Assembly: GCF_900188185.1 (NCBI RefSeq)
Contig: NZ_FZPA01000008.1
Location: 62,001 to 126,000 of the forward strand
Direction of reading: 5' to 3'
DNA length: 64,000 nucleotides
Source of the DNA: Sphingopyxis indica
Lineage (GTDB): Bacteria; Pseudomonadota; Alphaproteobacteria; Sphingomonadales; Sphingomonadaceae
This document shows, piece after piece, positions 7,432 through 17,200 of this stretch. Numbering within the stretch: position 1 is the stretch's first letter; each line of letters begins with the position of its first letter. The notes below the pieces were generated by a model that worked only from the letters and a program-made list of their open reading frames with translations, was not told where the DNA came from and did not search any database. The position numbers and the translations under genes are program-made.

Positions 7432-10400
7432 ATGACCCATATCCTGTCCGACGCGGCGCCTTGCGCCGCGCCTCTTGCTGCTGCGTCCCGTTTTGCGGCG
7501 CGGGTTGACACCCTCTTGGCTGCCGCGCACAGCATGCTGCCGGCACTTGAGGCGGGCCGTCCCATCGATGCGGCACAGCTCCGTTCGGCCATGACCGACG
7601 CCTTTGGCGCAAGCGATTCCGAAGGCGCCTGGGACTGGAAAAGCGCCTACGACGCTTGTGAGGTCGCCGAAATCCTGTTCCTGCGCCGTTATGGCCAGGC
7701 CATTGTCGGCCGCGCGACGCCAAGCGCGCTGGCGCTGATCGAGCGCATCGCGGCATTGATGCCTACGCACACCCGCCGCTCGGAAACCTCCCTGGCTCTG
7801 CAACAATTCTCGACGCCGCCCGGCCTTGCCTTCGTCGCGAGCACAGCGGCCGCGATTCATCCCGGCGATCATGTGCTGGAGCCTTCCGCCGGCACCGGCA
7901 TGCTCGCCGTCCATGCCCTGCTGGCGCGGGCTGGGATCACGCTTAACGAGCTCGGCGAGACCCGCGCGGAATTGCTGCGGCTGCTGTTTCCGGACGTGCC
8001 GGTCTCGGGCCATGATGCAGCCTCGATCGACGATCGGCTACCATCCGCCGTCCGCCCGAGCGTCGTGCTGATGAATCCGCCCTTCTCGGCGGTCGCGCAT
8101 GTCGATCGCACCATGAAGGACGCGGCGCTACGCCATATCGCCTCAGCGCTGGCGCGTCTGGAGTCGGGCGGCCGCCTGGTCGCGATCACCAGTGCGAGTT
8201 GCGCCCCTGATGCACCGGCCTGGCGCGACGCCTTCGCGCGGCTCCAGGAGACGGGCCGCGTCCTCTTCACCGCCGCGATCGACGGCAAAGTCTATGCGAA
8301 ACATGGCACGACGATCGACACCCGGCTGACTGTCATCGACAAGCTCCCGGCCGAGGATCCGGGCCAGTTTCCCGAAAGCGCGGGCGTCGCGCCCGACACC
8401 GCTACCCTGCTCGCCTGGGTTCAGGCACAGGTTCCGCCGCGCTCGCCCACCACACCGTCACCGGTCGCTGTCCTGCCGGTCACGGCATCGACTTCGCTAG
8501 CACGAACGAAAGTGCGCGCTGCACCGACCGTCTCAGCGCCTTCGTCGCCCGAGCCGGAAGCGGTCGAGGTGGCCTATGACATCGTGGACTGGATGCCGCC
8601 GGCCGAACGCCTGGGGGACAACATCTATGAGCCCTATGCGCTCCAGTCGATCACGATCCCCGGCGCAGCCACGCATCCGACGCCGCTGGTCCAGTCAGCG
8701 GCGATGGCTTCGGTCGCACCGCCCAAGCCCTCCTACCGGCCGCATCTGCCGCCGCAACTCGTAACGCTCGGTATATTGTCCGACGCCCAGCTCGAATCCG
8801 TCGTCTACGCGGGCGAGGCACATGGTGGACATCTGTCGGGCGCATGGAAGGTCGATGCGACTTTCGATGTCGTCACCGCCGCGCCGGAGGATGCCGAAGA
8901 CGCCGTGAAGTTCCGGCGCGGATGGTTTCTGGGCGACGGCACCGGCGCGGGCAAAGGGCGCCAGGTCGCGGGCATCATTCTCGACAACTGGCTCAAGGGC
9001 CGCCGCCGCGCGGTCTGGATTTCGGTATCGGACCGCCTGCTTGAAGATGCGCAGCGCGACTGGTCGGCACTCGGTCAGGAACGCCTGCTGGTAACGCCGC
9101 TCTCGCGCTTCCGCCAAGGGACGGACATCCGGCTCGGCGAGGGCGTGCTGTTCACCACTTACGCCACGCTCCGCTCGCGGGAACGTGGCGGCAAGAAGTC
9201 GCGTGTGGAGCAGATCGTCGAATGGCTGGGGCCGAATTTCGATGGCGTGATCGTGTTCGATGAGGCGCACGCCATGGCCAATGCCGCCGGTGGCAAGGGG
9301 GAGCGCGGCGATGTCGCGCCGTCACAGCAAGGCCGTGCCGGCCTACGGCTTCAGCACGCACTGCCCAATGCCCGCGTCGTCTATGTCTCGGCGACCGGCG
9401 CGACCACGGTGCAGAACCTCGCTTATGCCCAGCGGTTGGGCCTGTGGGGCGGCGAGGATTTTCCGTTCGCGACGCGGGGCGAATTCGTCAGCGCGATCGA
9501 GAATGGCGGGGTCGCTGCGATGGAGGTTCTGGCCCGCGATTTGAAGGCCCTCGGCCTCTATGCCGCCCGCTCGCTGTCCTTCGACGGCGTCGAATATGAG
9601 ATGCTCGAGCACAAGCTCACCTCGGAGCAGGTCCGCATCTACGACAGTTTCGCATCGGCGTTCGAGGTGATCCACAACAACCTCGACGCCGCGCTCGAAG
9701 CCGCCGGGGTCACCAGCGCTGCCCATGGCACCTTGAACCGCCAGGCCAAGGCTGCCGCGAAATCCGCCTATCAGGGAATGCTCCAGCGCTTCTTCAATCA
9801 CCTCATCACCAGCATGCAGACCCCCAACGTGATCGCCAACATCGAACGCGATCTAGAGGCAGGCCATGCCGCCGTGGTGCAGATCGTCTCGACCGGCGAG
9901 GCCTTGCAGGAACGCCGCCTCGCCGAAATCCCGGCCGATGAATGGAATGACGTCTCGGTGGACATCACGCCGCGCGACGGCGTTCTGTCCTACCTCCAGC
10001 ACAGCTTCCCGGTGCAGCTCTACGAGCCGTTCACCGACGGGGACGGCAATCTCTCTTCCCGGCCGGTCCACGACGAGGACGGCAACCCGGTCGTCAATCG
10101 CGAGGCCGTGCGTCGCCGCGACGCTATGATCGAACGGCTCGCGGCGCTTCCGCCCGTTCCCGGCGCGCTCGACCAGATCGTCCAGCATTTCGGGACGGAC
10201 ATTGTGGCCGAAGTCACCGGGCGTTCGCGCCGCGTTGTTCCTCGGTGCAATGACGATGGCACAGTCCGCTTTGCGGTCGAGAACCGTCCCGCGTCGGCAG
10301 CGCTGCACGAGACCGACGCCTTTCAGAATGACACCAAGCCCATCCTCGTCTTCTCCGAAGCCGGTGGAACGGGGCGCAGCTATCATGCCGATCTTGGCGC

Positions 10401-11781
10401 CGCGAACCAGCGCCGCCGCGTCCATTATCTGCTCGAAGCAGGCTGGAAAGCCGATGCTGCGATCCAGGGGTTCGGCCGCACCAACCGTACCAATCAGAAG
10501 CAGCCACCGCTGTTCCGGCCGGTCTCGACCGATGTGAAGGCGCAGAAGCGCTTCATCTCGACCATCGCTCGGCGGCTCGACAGTCTTGGCGCGATCACCC
10601 GTGGCCAGCGCCAGACCGGCGGTCAGAATATGTTCCGGCCCGAGGATAATCTCGAAAGCTGGTATGCCCGTGATGCGCTGCGCCAGCTCTACGTCCTTCT
10701 CGCGCGCGGCAAGGTCGAAGGCTGCTCACTCGCCCGCTTCGAAGCGGCGACCGGCCTGTCGCTGCAGGGCAGCGATGGTGGCCTCAAGGACGAACTGCCG
10801 GGGATCAACACCTTCCTCAACCGCATGCTCGCGCTCACGGTTGCGATGCAGAACCTGCTGTTCGAGGCGTTCGAGGGTCTGCTTGTCGCCCGGATTGAGC
10901 AGGCGCGGGCATCGGACAGCTACGAGATCGGGCTGGAGACCCTGCAGGCCGAAAGTTTCCGCATCGTCGGCCGCACGCCAATCTACACCCATCCGGGCAC
11001 GGGCGCGCAGACGCAGCTTCTGACCATCGAGCGCAAGGACCGGATGACGCCGCTATCATTGGAAGATGCGCTGGCAATGGTCGAAGGCAAGGGGGCGAAG
11101 CTGCTGGTCAATAGCAGGACCGGCCGCGGCGCCGTCCAGCGCCGGGCGCGCAGCGTGACCGATGACGATGGCGCCGTCCATCCGCGCCTGCGCCTGGTCT
11201 GGCCGCTGAGCGATAGCGTTGTTCCGGCGGAAACGCTGCTGGCGAGCCAGTGGGAAGAGGCCGACCGCGACACGTTCAGCGCAGCATGGGAGGCGGAACT
11301 GGCAGGACTGCCAACGCACGAGACCTCGACCCTGCACATGGTCTCCGGCCTGCTGCTACCGATCTGGAGGCGACTGCCCGACGAATCGACGCGCGTTTAT
11401 CGCCTCCAGAGCGATGACGGCGAACGTGTCATCGGCCGCCGTGTGTCTCCGGCCTGGGCGGCAAGCGTCGCCAATGACGATGGCCCGGTACGGCTCTCCG
11501 GCGAGGAAGCGCTGTCGATGCTCATGTCCGGCGAAGCCGTGTTGCATCTGGCGCAGGACCAGAAGCTCCAGCGTGTCCGTGCCATGCACGACTGGCGGAT
11601 CGAGCTCACCGGGTTCAATGATCTGGGTGTCGAGCGTCTCAAGGCCATGGGCTTGATCTCGGAGATCGTCTCGTGGAAACTCAGGCTCTACGTGCCGGCA
11701 GGGGCTGTCGGCGCCGATGTGCTGGACCGGCTGCTCGAACGATATCCGATCGAACGGCTCTCCGCGCGCAAGGCCGCCTGA
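7432..11781 (+). CDS. strawberry notch-like methyltransferase-helicase
   Basis: The protein has 1449 residues. Residues ~125-300 form a class I SAM-dependent methyltransferase domain: VLEPSAGTGMLAVHAL (SAM-binding loop) and LMNPPFS, the NPPF motif of N6-adenine DNA methylases. After a proline-rich linker (~310-370) comes a superfamily 2 helicase: GDGTGAGKGRQVAGI (Walker A, ~503-517) and VFDEAHAMANAAGG (DEAH box, ~605). The C-terminal half has the strawberry-notch signature IQGFGRTNRTNQ, equivalent to helicase motif VI. The fusion is typical of large plasmid and phage proteins thought to act in DNA maintenance or anti-restriction. The toprim gene follows after 11 bases. Confidence 0.85.
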   Translation: MTHILSDAAPCAAPLAAASRFAARVDTLLAAAHSMLPALEAGRPIDAAQLRSAMTDAFGASDSEGAWDWKSAYDACEVAEILFLRRYGQAIVGRATPSALALIERIAALMPTHTRRSETSLALQQFSTPPGLAFVASTAAAIHPGDHVLEPSAGTGMLAVHALLARAGITLNELGETRAELLRLLFPDVPVSGHDAASIDDRLPSAVRPSVVLMNPPFSAVAHVDRTMKDAALRHIASALARLESGGRLVAITSASCAPDAPAWRDAFARLQETGRVLFTAAIDGKVYAKHGTTIDTRLTVIDKLPAEDPGQFPESAGVAPDTATLLAWVQAQVPPRSPTTPSPVAVLPVTASTSLARTKVRAAPTVSAPSSPEPEAVEVAYDIVDWMPPAERLGDNIYEPYALQSITIPGAATHPTPLVQSAAMASVAPPKPSYRPHLPPQLVTLGILSDAQLESVVYAGEAHGGHLSGAWKVDATFDVVTAAPEDAEDAVKFRRGWFLGDGTGAGKGRQVAGIILDNWLKGRRRAVWISVSDRLLEDAQRDWSALGQERLLVTPLSRFRQGTDIRLGEGVLFTTYATLRSRERGGKKSRVEQIVEWLGPNFDGVIVFDEAHAMANAAGGKGERGDVAPSQQGRAGLRLQHALPNARVVYVSATGATTVQNLAYAQRLGLWGGEDFPFATRGEFVSAIENGGVAAMEVLARDLKALGLYAARSLSFDGVEYEMLEHKLTSEQVRIYDSFASAFEVIHNNLDAALEAAGVTSAAHGTLNRQAKAAAKSAYQGMLQRFFNHLITSMQTPNVIANIERDLEAGHAAVVQIVSTGEALQERRLAEIPADEWNDVSVDITPRDGVLSYLQHSFPVQLYEPFTDGDGNLSSRPVHDEDGNPVVNREAVRRRDAMIERLAALPPVPGALDQIVQHFGTDIVAEVTGRSRRVVPRCNDDGTVRFAVENRPASAALHETDAFQNDTKPILVFSEAGGTGRSYHADLGAANQRRRVHYLLEAGWKADAAIQGFGRTNRTNQKQPPLFRPVSTDVKAQKRFISTIARRLDSLGAITRGQRQTGGQNMFRPEDNLESWYARDALRQLYVLLARGKVEGCSLARFEAATGLSLQGSDGGLKDELPGINTFLNRMLALTVAMQNLLFEAFEGLLVARIEQARASDSYEIGLETLQAESFRIVGRTPIYTHPGTGAQTQLLTIERKDRMTPLSLEDALAMVEGKGAKLLVNSRTGRGAVQRRARSVTDDDGAVHPRLRLVWPLSDSVVPAETLLASQWEEADRDTFSAAWEAELAGLPTHETSTLHMVSGLLLPIWRRLPDESTRVYRLQSDDGERVIGRRVSPAWAASVANDDGPVRLSGEEALSMLMSGEAVLHLAQDQKLQRVRAMHDWRIELTGFNDLGVERLKAMGLISEIVSWKLRLYVPAGAVGADVLDRLLERYPIERLSARKAA

Positions 11782-11792
11782 GGAGCCCCACG

Positions 11793-12839
11793 ATGCAGAG
11801 CCCCGCAACCATCATTGCCGAACGTCTCGCCGAGAATGCGGAGGGCGTCTGTCGCCGCTACCTGTCCAACGGGCACCGGGAAGGCCGCTACTGGCTGGTC
11901 GGCGACGTTCACAACACACCGGGGCGAAGCCTCTATGTGCGCTTGGTCGCGTCCCCCGATGGGCGCGGCCAAGCCGGCAAATGGACCGATGCGCAGAGCG
12001 GCGATCATGGCGATCTGCTCGACATCATCGCCATCGCTCGGAACTGCCGGACCATGCGCGAGACGCTGGACGAAGCCCGGCATCATCTGAGCCTGCCCAT
12101 TCCGCTGCTGTCCGAGAACAAGCCGGCTAAACGCAGCAAGGCACCGACCGGCACACGGCAAGCAGCGCGGCGGCTCTGGGCGGCATCGAAGCCGGTCGCG
12201 GACAGTCCGGTCGCCGCATATCTCGCGTCCCGGCAGATCATTGATCTCACCAGCTGCGAGGCGCTGCGCTTTCACGGCAACTGCTGGTATCGTCCGTCGA
12301 AGGATGATGCACCCGATACGCGTCCCGCATGGCCGGCAATGATTGCGGCTGTCACCGATCTCGACGGCAGCATCACCGGGGTCCACCGGACCTGGCTGGA
12401 ACCGGGCGGCGCGGACAAGGCTCCAGTCGCCTATCCGCGCCGCGCCATGGGTCATTTGCTCGGACACGGCGTCCGGTTCGGGCAGGCTGGCCCCGTCGTG
12501 ATGGTGGGCGAAGGCATCGAGACCATGCTGTCGCTGCGCCAGGTCATGCCGATGATGCCCGCGGTCGCCGGGCTCTCGGCGGCGCATCTCGCTGCCATCC
12601 TGTTCCCGGCCATGCTGCGTCGGCTCTATGTCGCACGCGATGACGACCCCGCCGGCGCGGGGGCGTTGAAGACACTTACCGAGCGGGCGGTCCCGGCGGG
12701 GATCGAGGTCATGCCGCTCGAACCCAGGCTCGGGGATTTCAACGACGATCTTGCCACCTTTGGGCGGGAGCGGCTCATTGCGAGGCTGCGGGATCAACTC
12801 CGGACGGAGGATGCGGAGCGCTTCCTGATGCGGAGGTAA
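11793..12839 (+). CDS. DUF7146/toprim domain protein (primase-like)
   Basis: The protein has 348 residues. The ATG at 11793 is preceded by GAGGAGCCCCACG; the frame is open upstream into the preceding gene. The N-terminal ~110 residues match the plasmid primase-associated region (DUF7146), with YWLVGDVHNTPGRSLYVRL and GDHGDLLDII. The C-terminal toprim domain shows VVMVGEGIETMLSL (catalytic Glu, ~240) and LYVARDDDPAGAGA (DxD motif, ~285), then LGDFNDDL. No zinc-binding cysteine cluster is seen, so primase activity is not assured. It is tightly linked to the strawberry-notch helicase, suggesting joint work at replicating or transferring DNA. Confidence 0.8.
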   Translation: MQSPATIIAERLAENAEGVCRRYLSNGHREGRYWLVGDVHNTPGRSLYVRLVASPDGRGQAGKWTDAQSGDHGDLLDIIAIARNCRTMRETLDEARHHLSLPIPLLSENKPAKRSKAPTGTRQAARRLWAASKPVADSPVAAYLASRQIIDLTSCEALRFHGNCWYRPSKDDAPDTRPAWPAMIAAVTDLDGSITGVHRTWLEPGGADKAPVAYPRRAMGHLLGHGVRFGQAGPVVMVGEGIETMLSLRQVMPMMPAVAGLSAAHLAAILFPAMLRRLYVARDDDPAGAGALKTLTERAVPAGIEVMPLEPRLGDFNDDLATFGRERLIARLRDQLRTEDAERFLMRR

Positions 12840-13153
12840 GGGCTGGGATGCGGGGAACGTCCGCGGTCTTTGGTGATCGTCATCATCACCGGCATCTTCG
12901 AGACGCCGCGCGCTCGTGCCTTCGGTAGAGGGCGACTGCGGCAAACGGATCGGGACGGCAATGGCGGAAGGGCAGCTATTTTCCGCCGAACCTCCGGTTC
13001 TTTGCATCGCGAAGCAAAATAGCCGCCCGCCCGCCATCCTCCGCTTCGCTCCGGCCGTGCCCCAAGCGGCGCGGTTCTGTCCCGCTCTGCCTGCCGCTGG
13101 GCGTCGCCACGAAGGCCGCGAGAGGCGTGGCTGTCAGATGACGGAGATTTTCG
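12840..13153. other. intergenic region with hairpins
   Basis: No gene is visible in these 314 bases. GCTATTTT (12975-12982) and AAAATAGC (13016-13023) form an 8-bp inverted repeat enclosing a smaller TTTGC/GCAAA hairpin. The stretch probably supplies leader sequence or promoter for the DUF2493 gene. Confidence 0.4.
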
Positions 13154-14086
13154 ATGGCGACCGACCAGGACGACGGACATGAAGCCCAGCCCGGCTCCAC
13201 CGCTTACCTGCTTCAGGAAATGCAGCTCTATGGCTACCGTCCCTTCGAGGACGAACCCGACCATCGCCCCTTGCCGGACGATCGCATCGCCGGCGGCGCC
13301 GTCGCCGAGATGTTCGACGCGCTGGTCTCCTGCCTGATCGACACACGGATCGAACCCGACCTTGAGGATCTCGCCTGGGGCGTCGTCAACGTCTTCCACC
13401 GCGCCAGCGAGCGGATCGAGCGCGAGCTCGACGACAATGAGCAAGCGCAGAAGCGACTTCAGCGCGAGCAGGACGGCAGCGAGGTGAAGTCGGTCGAACT
13501 GGAGCGCAAGATCGCCGAAGGCATCACCATGATCGAACGCCGCGACACGATGGAATTCTTCCGCGACGCCGCCGCCGACCAGTTCCGCATCCATATCCGC
13601 AAGCCCTGGCTGCCGCGTTCTGGGCCGATGGTCAATCATAAGGCACTGACCTCGGCAGTGCTCGACAGCCGCAAGGCGCTCGACAAGCGCGCCTGGGAGA
13701 AGCAGCGTGTCTTCGATCCCGATGGCGTGCGCATCGCCTTTACCGGCGGCGCCGACTGCAACGATCACCAGCGCATCTACGCCGTGCTGGACAAGGTCCT
13801 TGCCCAGCTTCCGAACCTCATCTTGATGCACGGCGCGACGCCGACCGGCGCTGAACGCATCGCCGCCTGCTGGGCGCGCGACCGCGGTGTGCCGCAGGAT
13901 CCCTACCGGCCCGACTGGAACCGCCACAAGAAGGCCGCGCCGTTCAAGCGCAACGATGTCATGCTGGAGAAGATGCCCCGGGGCGTCATCGTGTTTCCGG
14001 GCACCGGCATTCAGGACAACCTCGCCGACAAAGCCCGCAAGATGGGCATTCGCGTCTGGGACTTTCGCAATCGAGCACGCGATTAA
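13154..14086 (+). CDS. DUF2493 (SLOG-superfamily) protein
   Basis: The protein has 310 residues. The N-terminal half is helical and charged (ERIERELDDNEQAQKRLQREQD, ~95-115, likely coiled coil). The C-terminal ~120 residues are a DUF2493 domain: VRIAFTGGADCNDHQRIYAVLD, LILMHGATPTGAERIAACWARDRG, a DWNRHKKAAPFKRNDVML segment and GVIVFPGTG. This Rossmann-like SLOG fold, related to YspA/YpsA, is predicted to bind nucleotides or nucleic acid; SLOG proteins are implicated in nucleotide signalling. It is a standard neighbour of the strawberry-notch and toprim genes on sphingomonad elements. The precise role is unknown. Confidence 0.8.
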   Translation: MATDQDDGHEAQPGSTAYLLQEMQLYGYRPFEDEPDHRPLPDDRIAGGAVAEMFDALVSCLIDTRIEPDLEDLAWGVVNVFHRASERIERELDDNEQAQKRLQREQDGSEVKSVELERKIAEGITMIERRDTMEFFRDAAADQFRIHIRKPWLPRSGPMVNHKALTSAVLDSRKALDKRAWEKQRVFDPDGVRIAFTGGADCNDHQRIYAVLDKVLAQLPNLILMHGATPTGAERIAACWARDRGVPQDPYRPDWNRHKKAAPFKRNDVMLEKMPRGVIVFPGTGIQDNLADKARKMGIRVWDFRNRARD

Positions 14087-14226
14087 ATCCTTCTTGAGTG
14101 TGGCCTACGGGATAGAAAAGCCGAATAGCATCGATCCGCAGGCATGGAACCGAGCTAAGCGACCCCGCTATCGCAGTGCATTTCGCTTCCTTTGATCGAG
14201 AGGGCTTCAGTACTGAGCGGCCAACC

Positions 14227-17200
14227 TTATCGCCGGCGGAGCCGTTTGCGTACAGCTTCGTCAGTGTCGTGCCATTCGGCTTGACCATCATACGATTGCG
14301 CAACCTGCTCCAACATTCGAGAAGTGATCGGATAGTCGACCTGCATCTGGCGGCTGAAAGCTCGATATTTCGACGCTAGATTGCGCTCCTGACCGCCTCC
14401 CGGACCGCGCCACGTCGCGCCGCGACTGTTGTGTAGCCCAATCTCCATACCCCTGATCATTCGATCATTTCCGCACGCTTCGAGCGCATCGCGAACCGCT
14501 TCATTCGGCCAAATACCATCGGCGCCAGGGCCCGTCCGGCCAAGCAACTGTCCAATCTGACTGTCGCCGACGTTGCTGCGGCCGACCAGCCGCAGCCGCT
14601 CACGCACGTCTACGAGCCATGCCAACAAGGCAGTGCTGTCGACAGTTCCATCATCCTGAGTGCCCGGAGTGCGCTTGAGCTTGTCGAGCACGCGGTAAAC
14701 ATTGCTTCCGATCGCCTGCATGTCACGACCTTCCGGAATTCGGAGCTCCGGAGGGTCTTCGCCGCTGTCGTCGCGGCGATAGAGCAGCGATACGAGTTGC
14801 ACGAAGTCGGCAGGAGCTTCCTCGATCCGCAATTCGAGATTGGGAATTCCGTGCCGGGAATGCGTCAGGGCATTGATGAACAGATACTCATACTGCGCAA
14901 GCTCGGCAACAGAGGCGGCCCCACTAGCCTGGAGTGCATCGAGGGCATCCGAGATGGCACCTGCATTGATCTGGACCTCGCGCTCCAATTCTTCAGTGGG
15001 CTGGATCAAAGCCTTCATCAGTCTCGCAAGAATTGCACCGTCGAGACGCTTGAACTCGTGCGACATGGAATTGAATGCTGAAATCGGGCGGTCGACATCG
15101 AGCAGCCGCTCGACACACAGGTTGAGTTCGCTTTCGCTCTGCCGCCAGCCATAGGGTACGACTTCACGCCAATAGGGCACCTGGAGATCGGGGCGCAGTT
15201 CGGTCAGCAGGCTCCATGTGCTCCCTTCGAATGGGGCATATTTGACGAGAGTGAGCGCCGCCGCGTCGTCCAGCCCGGGGACTAGCGTGCGCAGGATCAC
15301 TTCTCGCTCATCGTCGGCCAGCGCCTGCAATACGCCTTGCAGACAGCCAATCCAGTAGCGCTCATTGGAGCTTTCGAGGCGTGCCAGGATTGTCGCGACC
15401 AGATCCGCCCTCTCGCCATCCGGCGTGAGCTTGCACAGATAGTGGCCAACCGTGTGCCAGGCGTTCACTGAGGAGAGGAGTCGTCCGACTCCGTCGAAGC
15501 ACAGTCCATCGCGAATTTCAGCGATAGCGCTACGGCGCAGGGCATCGATATGTGCCTCGTGCTTGTTATAGTCGAAATCATCGTCCCAGATATCGTCGCC
15601 GGACTCGGAAACCCATTGCTCGGCGAACAGCCATCGATGGCGTTCAACCAGGTCATCGGGCGCGAGCGCTTCGAATATCGCTCGGCGGATTTTGTCGACG
15701 TTGCCGGTTCGGACCTTCTTGCGGTTTCGGCGCGAAAGGACCGAGCGCCGCATATGCTCGCGAAGCGTTGCGCGTTCTTCGTCGCTCGGGCCATTATCGA
15801 TCCAGCGCTGGACGCGAGCCCAAACGGCGAGTTGATCCTTGTTGGTCATTTCGGCTGATTCGGAGATCAAATCCGACAGCTGGGACAGGTCGAGCCACCG
15901 CCAGTCGAGCATGAGATCAAGCGCATGGCGACGCATGCGATAGTCTTCGTCATAGGTTGCGCCGCCCGCACCTGCCGCATCGGTGCGCCAGCGCGGCGTG
16001 GCATTAGGGGAGGCCGAGCGATGGCCCGTTTCGATCTGGGCCTTGCAGAGGTTCCAGCCGACCAAGGGAAACTCCCGAACGATCATGTCGAGCAGTGCGA
16101 GACGCTGGTCGATGTTGGCTGCGGTCTGCGGCAGCCATGAACGGACCAGAGATTCCATGCTGTTCTCGGGTTTGTTCACCCAATTATCGTTGATCGGCAC
16201 TTCGCAGAGGCGAGCGAGGACACGGGCAACGCGGAACAGATGGGCTTCGTTCCATGCGATCACCTCGAGTGCCCATAGCAGTCCGGTTCGGTCCGGACTG
16301 TCAAAGCCGCCGCTCTTGACCGGGCGCAGCATCGCCAGGAGCTGCGGGTCATCGGATCGCAGGTCGAGTTCAACGGCTTCTAGGAAAGCGCGCGGCGATG
16401 CCTCAGCGAGAAGTGGCAAATCCGACTGCTGCGAGAGCCACTTGCGCGCTTCGACTGCGTGGAGCAGCCTGGAGACAAGGGCGTCAACGCGGATGCCTAC
16501 TGGGTTGACCTGCGACCCGAGCACACGATCGCCATAAACCGCAAACAGGACAAGCAGCTCGCTGACCGCCGCGCGCATCGATCCGGAAATATCACGCTTC
16601 TTGCCATAGATGTTGGCCGACCACCGTTCTTCGGGGGGTAGATCAAGCGCAGGATCATCCTCAGACAGAATGAACTCGGCGACCTCGAAAAAGCGGTCGA
16701 TATCGTCCTGATTGAGCGCGGCGCCGGCAGTGAAAAGTGCATCCTTGCGTGACACCAGGCCGCGATAGTTGCCGATCGCCCAGACAGGAGCCTCAGGCAG
16801 AGAAAGCAGGTCGATCAGCTCCTCCTCGACCTCTTCGAAGGATTTTCCGGCAAGCTCGGCGACCAGCATGCGGTCGGCCTCAACTGTACGATTCCAAGCG
16901 CCCGCAAGTAGCATGGGCATAAGCTTGCGGAGTAGCGCCTTCTCGCTCGCCCAGTAGGGCAGTCGGAGTTCGGGCGTTAGCGCCAAGCGGCGTCGCAGGA
17001 TCGTAGGGGAGAGACCAGATTCGTCACTAAGCTGCTCGCGCAGATGTTCCTCGACCCCCATATCTTCGAGCGCCATGCCGAAGCATTCGCTGCTTGGAGT
17101 CTGGAGGGTCAGGTCGGCATCGTTCTCTACACTCGTGCGCGGGCGTACCACGATCACACGATTGCGCCTTGTGAAGCTGCTCGCAGCGAGCTCGGTTTCG

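Noticed and set aside
11688-13037. A 449-codon frame antisense to the toprim gene
   Set aside because: It covers the well-supported toprim gene, starts in the end of the helicase gene and contains no recognisable fold.
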